Position numbers and translations under genes: made by a program. DNA of 64,000 nt from Maribacter zhoushanensis (GTDB taxonomy: Bacteria; Bacteroidota; Bacteroidia; Flavobacteriales; Flavobacteriaceae), in assembly GCF_029350975.1 (NCBI RefSeq), contig NZ_JARKMR010000004.1, positions 80,754 to 144,753 on the forward strand, written 5' to 3'. This document shows positions 46,455 to 56,014 of the stretch, piece by piece. Numbering within the stretch: position 1 is the stretch's first letter; every line of letters begins with the position of its first letter. Under the pieces are notes generated by a model. The model was not told the DNA's origin, did no database searches, and saw only the letters and a program-made list of their open reading frames with translations.

Positions 46455-47411
46455 TTAAAGGCTTTCCAAATAATTTAAAACATTTCTATTTATTCTGTCG
46501 TGTATATGTGTAGTATCAGCCTTTACAAACTGTTCTCCCGTTATGTGTTCGTAAAGTTCAATGTAACGTTCAGAAACTGATTCTATATAATCATCGGTCA
46601 TTTCAGGTACTGTTTGCCCTTCTAAACCTTGAAAGTCGTTCGCAATTAACCACTGTCTTACAAACTCTTTTGACAATTGTTTTTGTGGCTCGTTGGCATC
46701 TTGTCTTTCTTGATATCCATCGGAATAAAAATATCTTGAAGAATCTGGAGTATGTATCTCATCGATCAAAACAATTTTTCCTTCTTTGGTTTTTCCAAAT
46801 TCATATTTAGTATCCACCAAAATCAATCCTCTTTCAGCAGCGATTTCTGTTCCTCTTTGAAAAAGTGCATAAGTATACTTTTCAAGTAAAGCATAATCCT
46901 CTGCTGAAACTATTCCCTTGCTTAGAATATCCTCTTTAGATATATCCTCATCATGATCACCCATTTCTGCTTTGGTAGCAGGTGTAATTATTGGGCTAGG
47001 AAATTTATCATTCTCTTTCATACCCTCTGGCATAGCAACGCCACAAAGCATTCTCTTACCCAATTTATATTCCCTAGCTGCATGACCAGATAAATAACCA
47101 CGTATAACCATTTCTATTTTAAAAGGCTCGCAGGCAATACCAACAGCTACATTAGGATCAGGTGTGGCCGTTAACCAATTAGGAACAATATCTTCAGTAG
47201 AAGCCATCATTTGAGTTGCTATCTGATTTAATATTTGTCCTTTATAAGGAATTCCCTTAGGCATAACCACATCAAAAGCAGATAATCTATCTGTTGCTAC
47301 CATGACCAACATATCGTTCTCTAATGTGTATACAGATCTAACTTTGCCTTTATAGACGTTCTTCTGACCCGGAAAATTAAATTCAGTTTCGTAAATAGTA
47401 TTCTTTGACAT
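46455..47411 (-). CDS. purC: SAICAR synthetase
   Basis: A 318-residue ATP-dependent enzyme joining CAIR and aspartate in purine synthesis. Typical segments: [92 protein letters not shown]. The length fits the long Bacteroidota-type PurC. It starts 8 bases downstream of phoH and is likely co-transcribed with it. Confidence 0.95.
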   Translation of the reverse strand: MSKNTIYETEFNFPGQKNVYKGKVRSVYTLENDMLVMVATDRLSAFDVVMPKGIPYKGQILNQIATQMMASTEDIVPNWLTATPDPNVAVGIACEPFKIEMVIRGYLSGHAAREYKLGKRMLCGVAMPEGMKENDKFPSPIITPATKAEMGDHDEDISKEDILSKGIVSAEDYALLEKYTYALFQRGTEIAAERGLILVDTKYEFGKTKEGKIVLIDEIHTPDSSRYFYSDGYQERQDANEPQKQLSKEFVRQWLIANDFQGLEGQTVPEMTDDYIESVSERYIELYEHITGEQFVKADTTHIHDRINRNVLNYLESL

Positions 47412-47419
47412 GTAAATTC

Positions 47420-48373
47420 TTAATTGTGGTGTTCTATAGTTTTATAAGCTTCAATAACTTTTTTCACAAGTTTATGACGAATAACATCCTTATCGTCCAG
47501 GTAAATAACCTCTATACCAGGAACATTTTGTAGAATTAACAAAGCTTCCTTTAGACCTGAAATTGTTCTTCTAGGTAAATCTATTTGTCCAGGATCGCCC
47601 GTTATTAGAAATCTTGCATTTCTACCCATTCTGGTCAAAAACATTTTCATTTGTGCATGGGTTGTATTCTGTGCCTCGTCTAAAATTACAAAGGCATTAT
47701 CTAAAGTTCTACCACGCATAAACGCCATTGGCGCAATCTGTATAGTGCCATTTTCAATGTAATGCACCAACTTCTCTGCCGGGATCATATCTCTAAGCGC
47801 ATCATATAAAGGTTGCATATAAGGATCAAGCTTCTCTTTTAAATCACCTGGTAAAAAACCTAGATTTTCACCAGCTTCAACAGCAGGTCTTGTCAAGATA
47901 ATTTTCTTTACCTGTTTCTCTTTTAATGCTTTTACGGCAAGTGCCACACCTGTATAGGTTTTACCCGTACCAGCAGGACCTATGGCAAAAACCATATCGT
48001 TCTTCTTTGAGGCATCTACCAAACGACGTTGATTAGCAGTCTGTGCTTTTATCAATCTACCACTGACACCATGAACCAATGTTTCACCACTATTCTTAGA
48101 TGATTTTAGCTCATCATCTTCAGAACTTGTCAACACTCTTTCAATGCTGTTTTCATCTAATTTGTTGTATTTGATGAAATGCTGGGTCAACATATCAAAA
48201 CGTTTCTCAAACTCTTCTAAAAGTTCTTCATCTCCAAAGGCTTTAATCTTGTTACCACGGGCTACGATCTTCAACTTTGGAAAGTATTTTTTCAATAAAT
48301 CAATATGCTCATTTTGCTGCCCAAAAAACTCTCTCGGGCTAATTTCGGTAAGTTCTAGAATTATCTCGTTCAA
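47420..48373 (-). CDS. PhoH family ATPase/RNA helicase-like protein
   Basis: A 317-residue protein with an N-terminal KH-like region (about 20-85) and a P-loop ATPase. Walker A is [19 protein letters not shown] and Walker B is [21 protein letters not shown]. PhoH-like proteins (PhoL/YbeZ type) take part in RNA processing and ribosome maturation, usually beside ybeY, which is not seen here. It is followed by purC after 8 bases, a pairing I would treat as a transcription unit. Function beyond ATP hydrolysis is inferred. Confidence 0.9.
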   Translation of the reverse strand: MNEIILELTEISPREFFGQQNEHIDLLKKYFPKLKIVARGNKIKAFGDEELLEEFEKRFDMLTQHFIKYNKLDENSIERVLTSSEDDELKSSKNSGETLVHGVSGRLIKAQTANQRRLVDASKKNDMVFAIGPAGTGKTYTGVALAVKALKEKQVKKIILTRPAVEAGENLGFLPGDLKEKLDPYMQPLYDALRDMIPAEKLVHYIENGTIQIAPMAFMRGRTLDNAFVILDEAQNTTHAQMKMFLTRMGRNARFLITGDPGQIDLPRRTISGLKEALLILQNVPGIEVIYLDDKDVIRHKLVKKVIEAYKTIEHHN

Positions 48374-48448
48374 ACAGTCGGTTTTATAATGATTTATAGT
48401 TAGCGAAGATTAGTTTCTAATCGCTGTTTTTTGTTTAATTTTGTATAT

Positions 48449-48482
48449 CAAATTTAAGCAAATTTTAAGTTCGACTAACCAA
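48449..48482 (-). promoter_or_regulatory. Candidate phoH-purC promoter
   Basis: On minus, TTG at 48482-48480, 23 bases, then TAAATTTG (48456-48449). A plus-strand -7-like TAATTTTG at 48436-48443 for the SAM hydrolase gene lies beside it, so the two divergent promoters may compete. Confidence 0.35.
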
Positions 48483-48502
48483 AAACATATCAACATTGCT
48501 GT

Positions 48503-49333
48503 ATGGCAATAATCACCCTTACAACAGATTTCGGATTAAAAGATCACTTTGTAGCTGTATTAAAAGGCTCCATATACACAGAACTACCCGATGCCAAAAT
48601 TGTTGATATTTCGCATGACATCATGCCTTTCAACATTCAAGAATGTGCATACATTCTTTCTAACTCATATGATAGTTTTCCAAAAGGGACTATACATATT
48701 GTTGGGGTAGATTCTGAAGAAACGCCAGATAACAAGCACATTGTTGCCCTTGTAAACGGACATTATTTTATTAGTGCAAATACGGGTGTCATTGGTCTTA
48801 TCACCTCTGAAATGACTCCTGAAAAAGTATTTGAAATAAATTTACCAGACTCTATTGCAAATTCTTTCCCAGTATTAAATGTCTTCATTCAAGTAGCTTG
48901 CCATATAGCTCGCGGTGGCACATTACAGCTGGTAGGCAAACCATTTACAGAACTGAACGATTTAAGGGAATTTGCACCAAGAATTGTAGAAGACGGTAAA
49001 AAGATTATTGGTAGTGTAATCTATATTGATAACTATGGCAATGTCATCACCAATATTCGTAAAAACTTATTCGATGCTTACCGTAAAGACCGTAATTACA
49101 CCCTTATCGCCCGTAATCATAAAATTAAAACAATTCATAAAGCCTACAATGAATTCATAGACTATAGTCTAGAAAAAAGCCAGCGTAAGAGTGCGGGAGA
49201 CCTGTTGGCCATTTTCAATTCTTCCGATTATATAGAATTGGCTATATACAAGAGTAACCTTACCACCGTAGGTGGCGCTTCTACCCTATTAGGTTTAGAT
49301 TATAGAGATACTATTATGGTAGATTTTGAATAG
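48503..49333 (+). CDS. SAM hydrolase / SAM hydroxide adenosyltransferase (DUF62)
   Basis: A 276-residue DUF62 protein. Segments: TDFGLKDHFVAVLKG (N-terminal Asp), DISHDIMPFNIQECAYIL, IVGVDSEE and VIYIDNYGNVITNI. The family splits S-adenosylmethionine to adenosine and methionine with water, and is related to fluorinases/chlorinases; the absence of halogenase-type features suggests the hydrolase. It is monocistronic. The physiological role is uncertain. Confidence 0.9.
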   Translation: MAIITLTTDFGLKDHFVAVLKGSIYTELPDAKIVDISHDIMPFNIQECAYILSNSYDSFPKGTIHIVGVDSEETPDNKHIVALVNGHYFISANTGVIGLITSEMTPEKVFEINLPDSIANSFPVLNVFIQVACHIARGGTLQLVGKPFTELNDLREFAPRIVEDGKKIIGSVIYIDNYGNVITNIRKNLFDAYRKDRNYTLIARNHKIKTIHKAYNEFIDYSLEKSQRKSAGDLLAIFNSSDYIELAIYKSNLTTVGGASTLLGLDYRDTIMVDFE

Positions 49334-49491
49334 CAAATGGAAATTCAATTTTGCGAATATTTAAGCGTATTTTTAAAATACATGAATACATCAAAAGTTA
49401 ATAACTAATGCCTAAAATTAAATATTAAGAACTTAATGTAGTAATACTTAGTAATATACACTACCTTAATCAATAACAAACTGTTAATAAG

Positions 49492-49527
49492 TTTGTTTCC
49501 TTAAAAAGGGCAATTAAAATATCTTTG
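49492..49527 (+). promoter_or_regulatory. Candidate dnaN promoter
   Basis: TTTG at 49492-49495, 24 bases, then TATCTTTG at 49520-49527. The -7 box fits well and the spacing is slightly long. The leader would be about 77 bases. The remainder of 49334-49611 shows no gene. Confidence 0.45.
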
Positions 49528-49611
49528 TTGGTAACGAAAACTGCCAACGATAAGGAGTTTAAACCTATTTTGCTTGATGAATTCAAGGAAGATATCAATA
49601 AAAATTAAAGA

Positions 49612-50730
49612 ATGAAATTTATAGTTTCAAGTACCTATTTGCTAAAACAACTTCAAATACTAGGAGGTGTAATCAACAACAGTAACACATTACCAATCTT
49701 GGATAATTTCCTGTTCGATTTGCAGAAGGACAAACTAACTGTCTCAGCTTCTGATTTGGAAACCACTATGAGTTCGGTTATAAAAGTAGATTCTGACAAC
49801 GAAGGTACTATTGCTGTACCGGCAAGATTACTTTTAGAAACTTTAAAAACATTCCCGGAACAACCACTTACGTTTGTTGTTGAGGATAATAATACGGTAG
49901 AAATTAGTTCTAACCATGGTAAATACGCCCTTGCTTATGCTGATGGTGCAGAATTTCCTAAAGCGGTTGAATTAACCAGTCCAAGTTCTACAACATTACT
50001 TGGTGACATTTTGGCAACAGCTATCAACAAAACAATTTTTGCTGCTGGCAATGATGATTTAAGACCTGTAATGAGCGGTGTATTTTTTCAATTTTCTCCA
50101 GAAAACTTAACATTTGTTGCTACAGACGCACATAAATTGGTAAAATACCAACGTACAGATGTAAGAGCTTCTCAAGTGGCAGAATTCATTATGCCTAAAA
50201 AACCATTGACCTTATTGAAAGGAATATTGGCAGGTAGTGAGTCTGATGTACTTATTGAATACAATGAAAGTAACGCAAAATTCAGTTTTGACGAAACTGA
50301 ATTGATTTGTAGATTAATTGACGGTAAATACCCTAATTACGAAGCGGTAATACCAAAGGAGAACCCTAACAAACTTACTATAGCTAGAAATCAATTCTTA
50401 AGTTCTGTAAAAAGGGTTTCTATTTTCTCTAACAAGACTACACACCAAATACGTTTAAAAATAGCTGGTGCAGAATTGAATATTTCTGCCGAAGATTTAG
50501 ATTACTCTAACAAGGCAGAAGAAAGATTAACATGTTCTTACCAAGGTGATGATATGCAAATTGGTTTCAACTCTAGGTTCTTGACCGAAATGTTAAACAA
50601 TTTAGGATCCAATGAGGTTTCACTTGAAATGAGTTTACCTAACCGAGCAGGTATACTAACACCAACAGATGATTTAGATGAAGGTGAATTTGTAACTATG
50701 TTGGTAATGCCAGTAATGCTTAACAGCTAG
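49612..50730 (+). CDS. dnaN: DNA polymerase III sliding clamp (beta subunit)
   Basis: A 372-residue beta clamp of normal length with three clamp domains. Typical segments: FIVSSTYLLKQLQILGGVINN, VPARLLLETLKTFPEQPL, FVATDAHKLVKY, LIDGKYPNYEAVIPKENPN and a terminal LVMPVMLNS. It tethers polymerase III to DNA. dnaA and gyrB are not nearby, so this does not look like a replication-origin region. It is monocistronic with a strong convergent terminator downstream. Confidence 0.97.
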   Translation: MKFIVSSTYLLKQLQILGGVINNSNTLPILDNFLFDLQKDKLTVSASDLETTMSSVIKVDSDNEGTIAVPARLLLETLKTFPEQPLTFVVEDNNTVEISSNHGKYALAYADGAEFPKAVELTSPSSTTLLGDILATAINKTIFAAGNDDLRPVMSGVFFQFSPENLTFVATDAHKLVKYQRTDVRASQVAEFIMPKKPLTLLKGILAGSESDVLIEYNESNAKFSFDETELICRLIDGKYPNYEAVIPKENPNKLTIARNQFLSSVKRVSIFSNKTTHQIRLKIAGAELNISAEDLDYSNKAEERLTCSYQGDDMQIGFNSRFLTEMLNNLGSNEVSLEMSLPNRAGILTPTDDLDEGEFVTMLVMPVMLNS

Positions 50731-50750
50731 TTAAAAATTACAGTGTAATA

Positions 50751-50794
50751 AAAAAGAGTCCGTTTAAAATTATTTAAACGGACTCTTTTTTTTG
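50751..50794. terminator. Strong bidirectional terminator between dnaN and the ArgE-like gene
   Basis: GAGTCCGTTTAAA (50756-50768) pairs perfectly with TTTAAACGGACTC (50773-50785), flanked by A- and T-runs. Confidence 0.93.
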
Positions 50795-50814
50795 GTGCTT
50801 GCAGCACTCTTTTT

Positions 50815-51981
50815 TTATAAAAAATCCTCTGAAGATAATTCCGTTATTAACTTCTCCATCATTTCCACACCTTTTTCTAATTGCTCTATGGCTATAAACT
50901 CATCTGCCCTATGTGCTTGTTCAATAGAACCAGGACCGCAGATAGCTGCATGAAAACCTTCATTAGCAAATTGACCAGCTTCTGCCGCATAGGAAACGGT
51001 ATCTAACTTTGAATTACCCGATATTTTTTTAATCAAACCTACAATATCATCATCAGCCTTAGTGTCTAAATGAGGTACCGCTGGGTGATGTTCAACATTT
51101 TTTATCTCAAAACCTGGAAATATTTTTCGATTCTTCTCTTCTCGTTCTCTACAAAAAGCTTCAAACTCAGCTACAATACTGCTAATATCATCTTTGGGAA
51201 TGGTACGTAAATCCCAATAAAAGCTTGCTTTGTCTGCGATAATATTAGGTGCAATACCTCCTTTAACCAAACCAATATGTATACTAGAATGTGGTGGATG
51301 AAAGCGATCATCCAATTGTTTGTCTGCTATTAGCTGGTCCATTTTCTGTTCCAACCAAAGAATCAAATGCATAGCTTCGTGAATGGCACTAATTTCTTGT
51401 TTAATACGACTGCTATGACCTGCTGAACCATTTACATAAGTTTCTAAAATATAAATACCTTTTTGACCAACAATAGGTTCCATTAATGATGGTTCGCCTA
51501 TAATAGCATATTTTGGAGTCTCGGTATAGTATGTATTAATTTCACGTGCCAATTCTGGCGCAGCTAAACACCCTATTTCTTCATCGTAGGAAAATGCAAA
51601 GTAAATTGGCTTCTTTAAATGAGCTTCTATCATTTGTGGTAAAGCAGCCAAACAACAGGCCAAGAAACCTTTCATATCGCAAGAACCTCTACCATATAAT
51701 TTACCATCTCCCTTATCCGTAAGTACAAAAGGGTCAGTTGTCCACTCTTGACCTTCTACAGGAACAACATCTGTATGACCTGATAATATGACACCGCCAT
51801 CAACAGCAGGACCAATTCTACAATGTAAAGATGCCTTAGTACCTTCTTCATTAGGAACTAATTTTGTTTCAACACCATGAGATTCAATATAATCTTTAAT
51901 CCAATGAATAATACTTAAATTACTTTCACCTCCTAACACAGGAAATGCTACTAGTTTTTCTAGAATACTCTCAACAGTCAT
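50815..51981 (-). CDS. argE: M20 family deacetylase, ArgE-like
   Basis: A 388-residue zinc M20 hydrolase. Metal ligand regions are ILSGHTDVVPVEG (His, Asp), GRGSCDMKGFLA (Asp), FSYDEEIGCLAAPE (Glu pair) and IGEPSLMEP, with the dimerisation domain around GSAGHSSR. This pattern fits acetylornithine deacetylase/ArgE. It starts 2 bases after a YfcC-type transporter and no other arginine biosynthesis gene is near, so it may instead deacylate a transported N-acyl amino acid or peptide. The symbol is given by family, not proof. Confidence 0.85.
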   Translation of the reverse strand: MTVESILEKLVAFPVLGGESNLSIIHWIKDYIESHGVETKLVPNEEGTKASLHCRIGPAVDGGVILSGHTDVVPVEGQEWTTDPFVLTDKGDGKLYGRGSCDMKGFLACCLAALPQMIEAHLKKPIYFAFSYDEEIGCLAAPELAREINTYYTETPKYAIIGEPSLMEPIVGQKGIYILETYVNGSAGHSSRIKQEISAIHEAMHLILWLEQKMDQLIADKQLDDRFHPPHSSIHIGLVKGGIAPNIIADKASFYWDLRTIPKDDISSIVAEFEAFCREREEKNRKIFPGFEIKNVEHHPAVPHLDTKADDDIVGLIKKISGNSKLDTVSYAAEAGQFANEGFHAAICGPGSIEQAHRADEFIAIEQLEKGVEMMEKLITELSSEDFL

Positions 51982-51983
51982 AT

Positions 51984-53387
51984 TTAATTATAGTTTGTTG
52001 CTACAGCAATGATCAATGCTAAGAAAGAAATTAGCAGTAGACTTATTAATACTGGAAATATAAAACGAATCCATCTATCGATGGGAACACGGCACATACT
52101 AAGCATCGCTATTAAGCCACCTAAAGTTGGGTTAACAAGATTTGACAACCCATCGCCTATTTGAAAAGCCAAAATAGTTATTTGCCTTGACAACCCTAAA
52201 GATTCCCCTAATGGAAGCATTACAGGCAAAGTAGCTAAAGCCTGACCACTTCCTGAAGGAATAAAAAAGTTGATAATAGATTGAGTAATGGACATACCAA
52301 TTGCACTAACATATGATGGTAAACCTTCTAAAACGAGTGATAGTTGATAAGAAATGGTATCACCTATATTACCCATTTCCATCAGCACCTTTATAGAAGT
52401 AGCAAAACCAACCATAAAAGCACCTGGTGCAGCCAAACTTACAGATTTTAGCACCGTTTCACTTAAGGTAGTAGCGCTCATTCTAGACACTATACCACAA
52501 AACAATGCAATGATTAAAAACACTGCCGACAATTCATTAATGAACCAGTTCCAATTAAAAACGCCGTATAGAATAAATACCAAGCCTATTATGAAGACAG
52601 AAATAACCATCTTATTATTCGTTGTCAAAGAATAATCTTTAATAGGCTTTGACAGTGTTAACTCTGACACATTTAACCCTTTTCCAAGGCTTTTACCAGG
52701 ATCAGCTAAAATCTTTTTAAGATACCTTACATTATAGTAAGCCATAATACCTAATGCCGTAAAACACAATATACTTCGAAGTATAGCGCCAGAGAACATA
52801 GGTAATTCTGATATTTTGTGCCCTGTACCAACGGTGTATGGATTAATTGGAGAAAGCCCAAAACCAATAGTCATTGCCCCTACGGAAATACCTGCCGCTA
52901 AAATTAAATCTCCACCAAGTGCAAGACTTAGTACAGCTGCTATTGGTACCATGGCTATATTATTTTCATATCCAACGGTAACACCAAGAATACCATATAT
53001 AAAAGTCATAATAATGACAATGAGATACTTATTTTTCAACCCCAAAGTTTTAACAAGAGTACCCACAGCATTCTCCACTGCTTTGGACTTTTCCATAACC
53101 CCAAACATGATTCCCCCGGCCAAAACGATGAAGATAATTTCTACGGCTGCTTTAAAACCTAAAGGCATAGCTCTAAACATATCTAAAAAACCGACCGGAG
53201 TAGAAGGTATAATTTTATAGGAATTAGGTACTACCGCATTTCTACCATCTACCATAACCCTATCATAAGCACCAGCTGGCAGTACATAAGTTAACACAGT
53301 CACCAAAACAATTATACTGAATAGCATAGTGATGGCATGCGGAATTTTTTTGAAAAAAGATAGAATTTTAGAACTAGAATTAGCCAT
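51984..53387 (-). CDS. YfcC-family membrane transporter
   Basis: A 467-residue integral membrane protein with about 12 hydrophobic segments. The YfcC/DcuC-like family shows in VLTYVLPAGAYDRV, GVTVGYENNIAMVPIAA, GFGLSPINPYTVGTGH and SITQSIINFFIPSGSGQALATLPVMLPL, the last two being the paired hairpin-like conserved segments. The family transports C4-dicarboxylates, amino acids or peptides; the substrate is unknown. It is co-transcribed with the ArgE-like deacylase (2-base gap). Confidence 0.86.
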   Translation of the reverse strand: MANSSSKILSFFKKIPHAITMLFSIIVLVTVLTYVLPAGAYDRVMVDGRNAVVPNSYKIIPSTPVGFLDMFRAMPLGFKAAVEIIFIVLAGGIMFGVMEKSKAVENAVGTLVKTLGLKNKYLIVIIMTFIYGILGVTVGYENNIAMVPIAAVLSLALGGDLILAAGISVGAMTIGFGLSPINPYTVGTGHKISELPMFSGAILRSILCFTALGIMAYYNVRYLKKILADPGKSLGKGLNVSELTLSKPIKDYSLTTNNKMVISVFIIGLVFILYGVFNWNWFINELSAVFLIIALFCGIVSRMSATTLSETVLKSVSLAAPGAFMVGFATSIKVLMEMGNIGDTISYQLSLVLEGLPSYVSAIGMSITQSIINFFIPSGSGQALATLPVMLPLGESLGLSRQITILAFQIGDGLSNLVNPTLGGLIAMLSMCRVPIDRWIRFIFPVLISLLLISFLALIIAVATNYN

Positions 53388-53468
53388 GAATTTTTAAGAG
53401 GTCAATATTATTCAATTAGGTAAATCATAAGGAATATTGTCTTTAAAACTTGTAGGTAACACCCTATC

Positions 53469-53497
53469 CAAATATAAATATATATGCCCGAACACAA
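53469..53497 (-). promoter_or_regulatory. Promoter for the YfcC-ArgE operon
   Basis: On minus, TTG at 53497-53495, 18 bases, then TATATTTG (53476-53469). The leader would be about 75 bases. Confidence 0.5.
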
Positions 53498-53571
53498 TTT
53501 TCTATTTCCGTAAAACTTCTTACTCTTTTTTATGAATAACATAATACAGAGTTTTAAATAGAACCTAAAAA

Positions 53572-53603
53572 AAAAGGACTGCCCGTTTGGGCAGCCCTTT
53601 TTA
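53572..53603 (-). terminator. Terminator downstream of the DUF4870 gene
   Basis: CTGCCC (53579-53584) and GGGCAG (53589-53594) pair with further flanking pairs; T-run on the minus strand. Confidence 0.85.
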
Positions 53604-53620
53604 ATAAAATATGTAGATAA

Positions 53621-53986
53621 TTATATAAATCTAATTGTTCCAAAATAACTAGGAGATTCTCCGTTACTGGCTTTTATTGCATTTACAGCTGGCATTACTA
53701 TTGATAAAATTCCGGCGAAAATTAATAATAGAATTCCGAGTCCAAATAACAGAATTCCAGGAATTCCAATGATCAAATACAAAATTAAGGTTAATTGAAA
53801 ATTGATAACAGATTTACCATGCTCATTCATACCTATTACAGCATCTTTGCTTGTTAACCAAATTACCAACGGCACAAGAAGTCCGCCAAAACCTGTTATA
53901 AAATCTAAATACTGAGACAAATGTGTAATGACCAACAAATTACGGTCTTCACGAACAACTACTGCGTTTTTATTTACTAGTTCCAT
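53621..53986 (-). CDS. DUF4870 family membrane protein
   Basis: A 121-residue small membrane protein with about three hydrophobic segments (about 30-45, 66-88 and 88-103 region). The hallmark segments are LSQYLDFITGFGGLLVPLVIWL and FQLTLILYLIIG, both typical of DUF4870 (Tic20-like). Function unknown. It is monocistronic, with its own terminator. Confidence 0.87.
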   Translation of the reverse strand: MELVNKNAVVVREDRNLLVITHLSQYLDFITGFGGLLVPLVIWLTSKDAVIGMNEHGKSVINFQLTLILYLIIGIPGILLFGLGILLLIFAGILSIVMPAVNAIKASNGESPSYFGTIRFI

Positions 53987-54059
53987 TTTTGATTGATTTA
54001 ATGATGAATACTATAAATATGACGCACAAACACTCAATTTGTTACAACTTTTAAGAAAA

Positions 54060-54488
54060 TTATAGTTTTCTGTTCAACTTTTTAAGTTTTTCCTGCTCTT
54101 TCATAATCTTCATTTGACTCTTAGCGATCTTATCTTCTTTTTTCTGAATATCAACCGGAGACAATGTACCTTTTACCTTCCCTTTTTCTAGCTGTCCTTT
54201 TAACTTCTCAATTTGTTTCTCTGAACTAGAAATAGATTTCTCTTTTGTCTTAATTTGTTTTTTCAGCTTCTCTTCTTTCTTTTTAGCGGCATCTTTTTTC
54301 TTTTGTTCAGCAGCTTCCTTTTTTGCTTTTTTAGCTTCGACTTTAGCATCCTCAACATCTTTCTTCACCTGCTCCATTTCCTTTTCATGTTCTACGGAAA
54401 CTTCCTTAGAAATTTCTGAGTCATTATCCTGAGCCACAGCTATAGAGCTAACTAACATAAGCCCCAACAATACAAATACTTTTTTCAT
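54060..54488 (-). CDS. Lysine-rich secreted coiled-coil protein
   Basis: A 142-residue protein. A signal peptide (1-19, cleavage near SIAVAQ) is followed by a highly charged stretch, about one-third Lys, in repeated Lys/Glu/Ala patterns (VEDAKVEAKKAKKEAAEQKK) suggesting a long helix, then SSSEKQIEKLKGQLEKGKVKG. No catalytic motif is visible. It may bind an envelope polymer, but function is unknown. Confidence 0.65.
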   Translation of the reverse strand: MKKVFVLLGLMLVSSIAVAQDNDSEISKEVSVEHEKEMEQVKKDVEDAKVEAKKAKKEAAEQKKKDAAKKKEEKLKKQIKTKEKSISSSEKQIEKLKGQLEKGKVKGTLSPVDIQKKEDKIAKSQMKIMKEQEKLKKLNRKL

Positions 54489-54587
54489 TTTTTTAAATAC
54501 ATTTTATAGTACGCGAAATTAATACATAATTATATATTGAAAACAAAATGTCATTAAATTAAGAAAACTACAACAGTTATAATTGAT

Positions 54588-54595
54588 TATTTTTG
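54588..54595 (+). promoter_or_regulatory. Candidate -7 box at the mnmE start
   Basis: TATTTTTG ends 4 bases before the mnmE ATG, so a transcript would be nearly leaderless. A TTG at -33 is not seen. Confidence 0.25.
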
Positions 54596-54599
54596 CACG

Positions 54600-55997
54600 A
54601 TGATTCAAACAGATACTATTATAGCATTAGCGACCCCGGCAGGTGCAGGAGCTATTGCCGTTATAAGGCTTTCAGGTAATGATGCAATTACTATTGCTTC
54701 TAAACAATTTGAATCAGTTTCAGGTAAGATTCTTGAAAACCAAAAAAGTCATACCATACACTTAGGATATATTAAGGATGGTGAAAATGTTCTAGATCAA
54801 GCACTTGTTTCCATTTTTAAAAACCCACATTCATATACAGGAGAAAACGTCATAGAAATTTCATGTCATGGTTCTCCATACATACAACAACAAATAATTC
54901 AATTATTCTTAAGAAATGGCTGTAGAACTGCGGATGCAGGTGAGTTTACCCTAAGAGCCTTTTTAAATGGTAAAATGGATTTAAGTCAGGCAGAAGCAGT
55001 TGCCGATTTAATTTCTAGTGATAATGCCGCAAGTCACCAAATTGCAGTTCAGCAAATGCGTGGAGGTTTCAGTAATGAGATAAAGCAGTTGCGAACAGAA
55101 CTTTTGAATTTTGCTTCACTAATAGAACTAGAACTCGATTTTTCTGAAGAAGATGTAGAGTTTGCTGACCGTACGCAATTTAAAGAACTTCTTACCCGTA
55201 TTCAAAAAGTTCTTCAAAGTTTAATAGACTCTTTTGCCGTTGGCAATGTTATTAAAAACGGAATTCCTGTTGCTATAGTTGGCGAGCCTAATGTTGGAAA
55301 ATCTACTCTTTTGAACGCCTTTTTAAATGAAGAGCGCGCCCTTGTTTCAGACATTGCCGGAACAACCCGTGATACCATTGAAGATGAAATCTCAATTGGA
55401 GGTATAGGTTTTAGGTTCATAGATACGGCAGGAATTCGTGAAACCGAAGATGTTGTAGAAGGCATGGGTATTAAACGAACTTTTGAAAAAATAGAACAAG
55501 CCCAAGTCATTTTACTTTTAGTTGACGGATCAAAACTTTTAGCTGACGATAAAAAACTTAAGAATATTGTCATCGATTTTGAGAAAATAAAAAACCAGAA
55601 TCCCTTAAAACCTCTAGTTCTATTGGTCAATAAGGCTGATACACTTTCTGAAGATGATAAAAATAAAATAAGTACCTATTTAGATGATGTAAAATATCTT
55701 TCCGCAAAAACCGGCGAAGGTGTTGAAGAATTACAGAATAGCCTTTTAGAATTTGTAAATACAGGAGCACTGCGTAATAACGAAACTATCGTAACCAATA
55801 CCCGTCATTACAACTCCTTGTTGAAAGCATTGGAAGAAATTGAAAAGGTACAATTTGGAATGAAAGCAGAACTTTCAAGTGATCTAATGGCTATTGATGT
55901 TAAAGAAGCTCTTTATCATTTGGGCGAAATCACAGGTCAGGTTACGAATGATGAATTGCTAGGAAATATTTTTGCTAATTTTTGTATCGGGAAGTAA
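54600..55997 (+). CDS. mnmE: tRNA modification GTPase MnmE
   Basis: A 465-residue GTPase that with MnmG makes the cmnm5 modification of wobble uridine in tRNA. The N-terminal folate-binding domain opens DTIIALATPAGAGAIAVIRLSG. The G domain has GEPNVGKSTLLNAF, DIAGTTRDTIED and VNKAD. The C-terminal motif FCIGK, whose Cys is catalytic, is intact. It converges on miaE with 17 bases between stops. mnmG is not in the window. Confidence 0.96.
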   Translation: MIQTDTIIALATPAGAGAIAVIRLSGNDAITIASKQFESVSGKILENQKSHTIHLGYIKDGENVLDQALVSIFKNPHSYTGENVIEISCHGSPYIQQQIIQLFLRNGCRTADAGEFTLRAFLNGKMDLSQAEAVADLISSDNAASHQIAVQQMRGGFSNEIKQLRTELLNFASLIELELDFSEEDVEFADRTQFKELLTRIQKVLQSLIDSFAVGNVIKNGIPVAIVGEPNVGKSTLLNAFLNEERALVSDIAGTTRDTIEDEISIGGIGFRFIDTAGIRETEDVVEGMGIKRTFEKIEQAQVILLLVDGSKLLADDKKLKNIVIDFEKIKNQNPLKPLVLLVNKADTLSEDDKNKISTYLDDVKYLSAKTGEGVEELQNSLLEFVNTGALRNNETIVTNTRHYNSLLKALEEIEKVQFGMKAELSSDLMAIDVKEALYHLGEITGQVTNDELLGNIFANFCIGK

Positions 55998-56014
55998 TAT
56001 TTAAAAAGCAAGTA

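Noticed and set aside
49528..49608. 26-codon frame with TTG start ahead of dnaN
   Set aside because: It lies in the expected leader, has no ATG and nothing else supports translation.
49334..50730. Replication origin near dnaN
   Set aside because: No dnaA, gyrB or clustered DnaA boxes were seen; dnaN alone is not an origin marker in this phylum.
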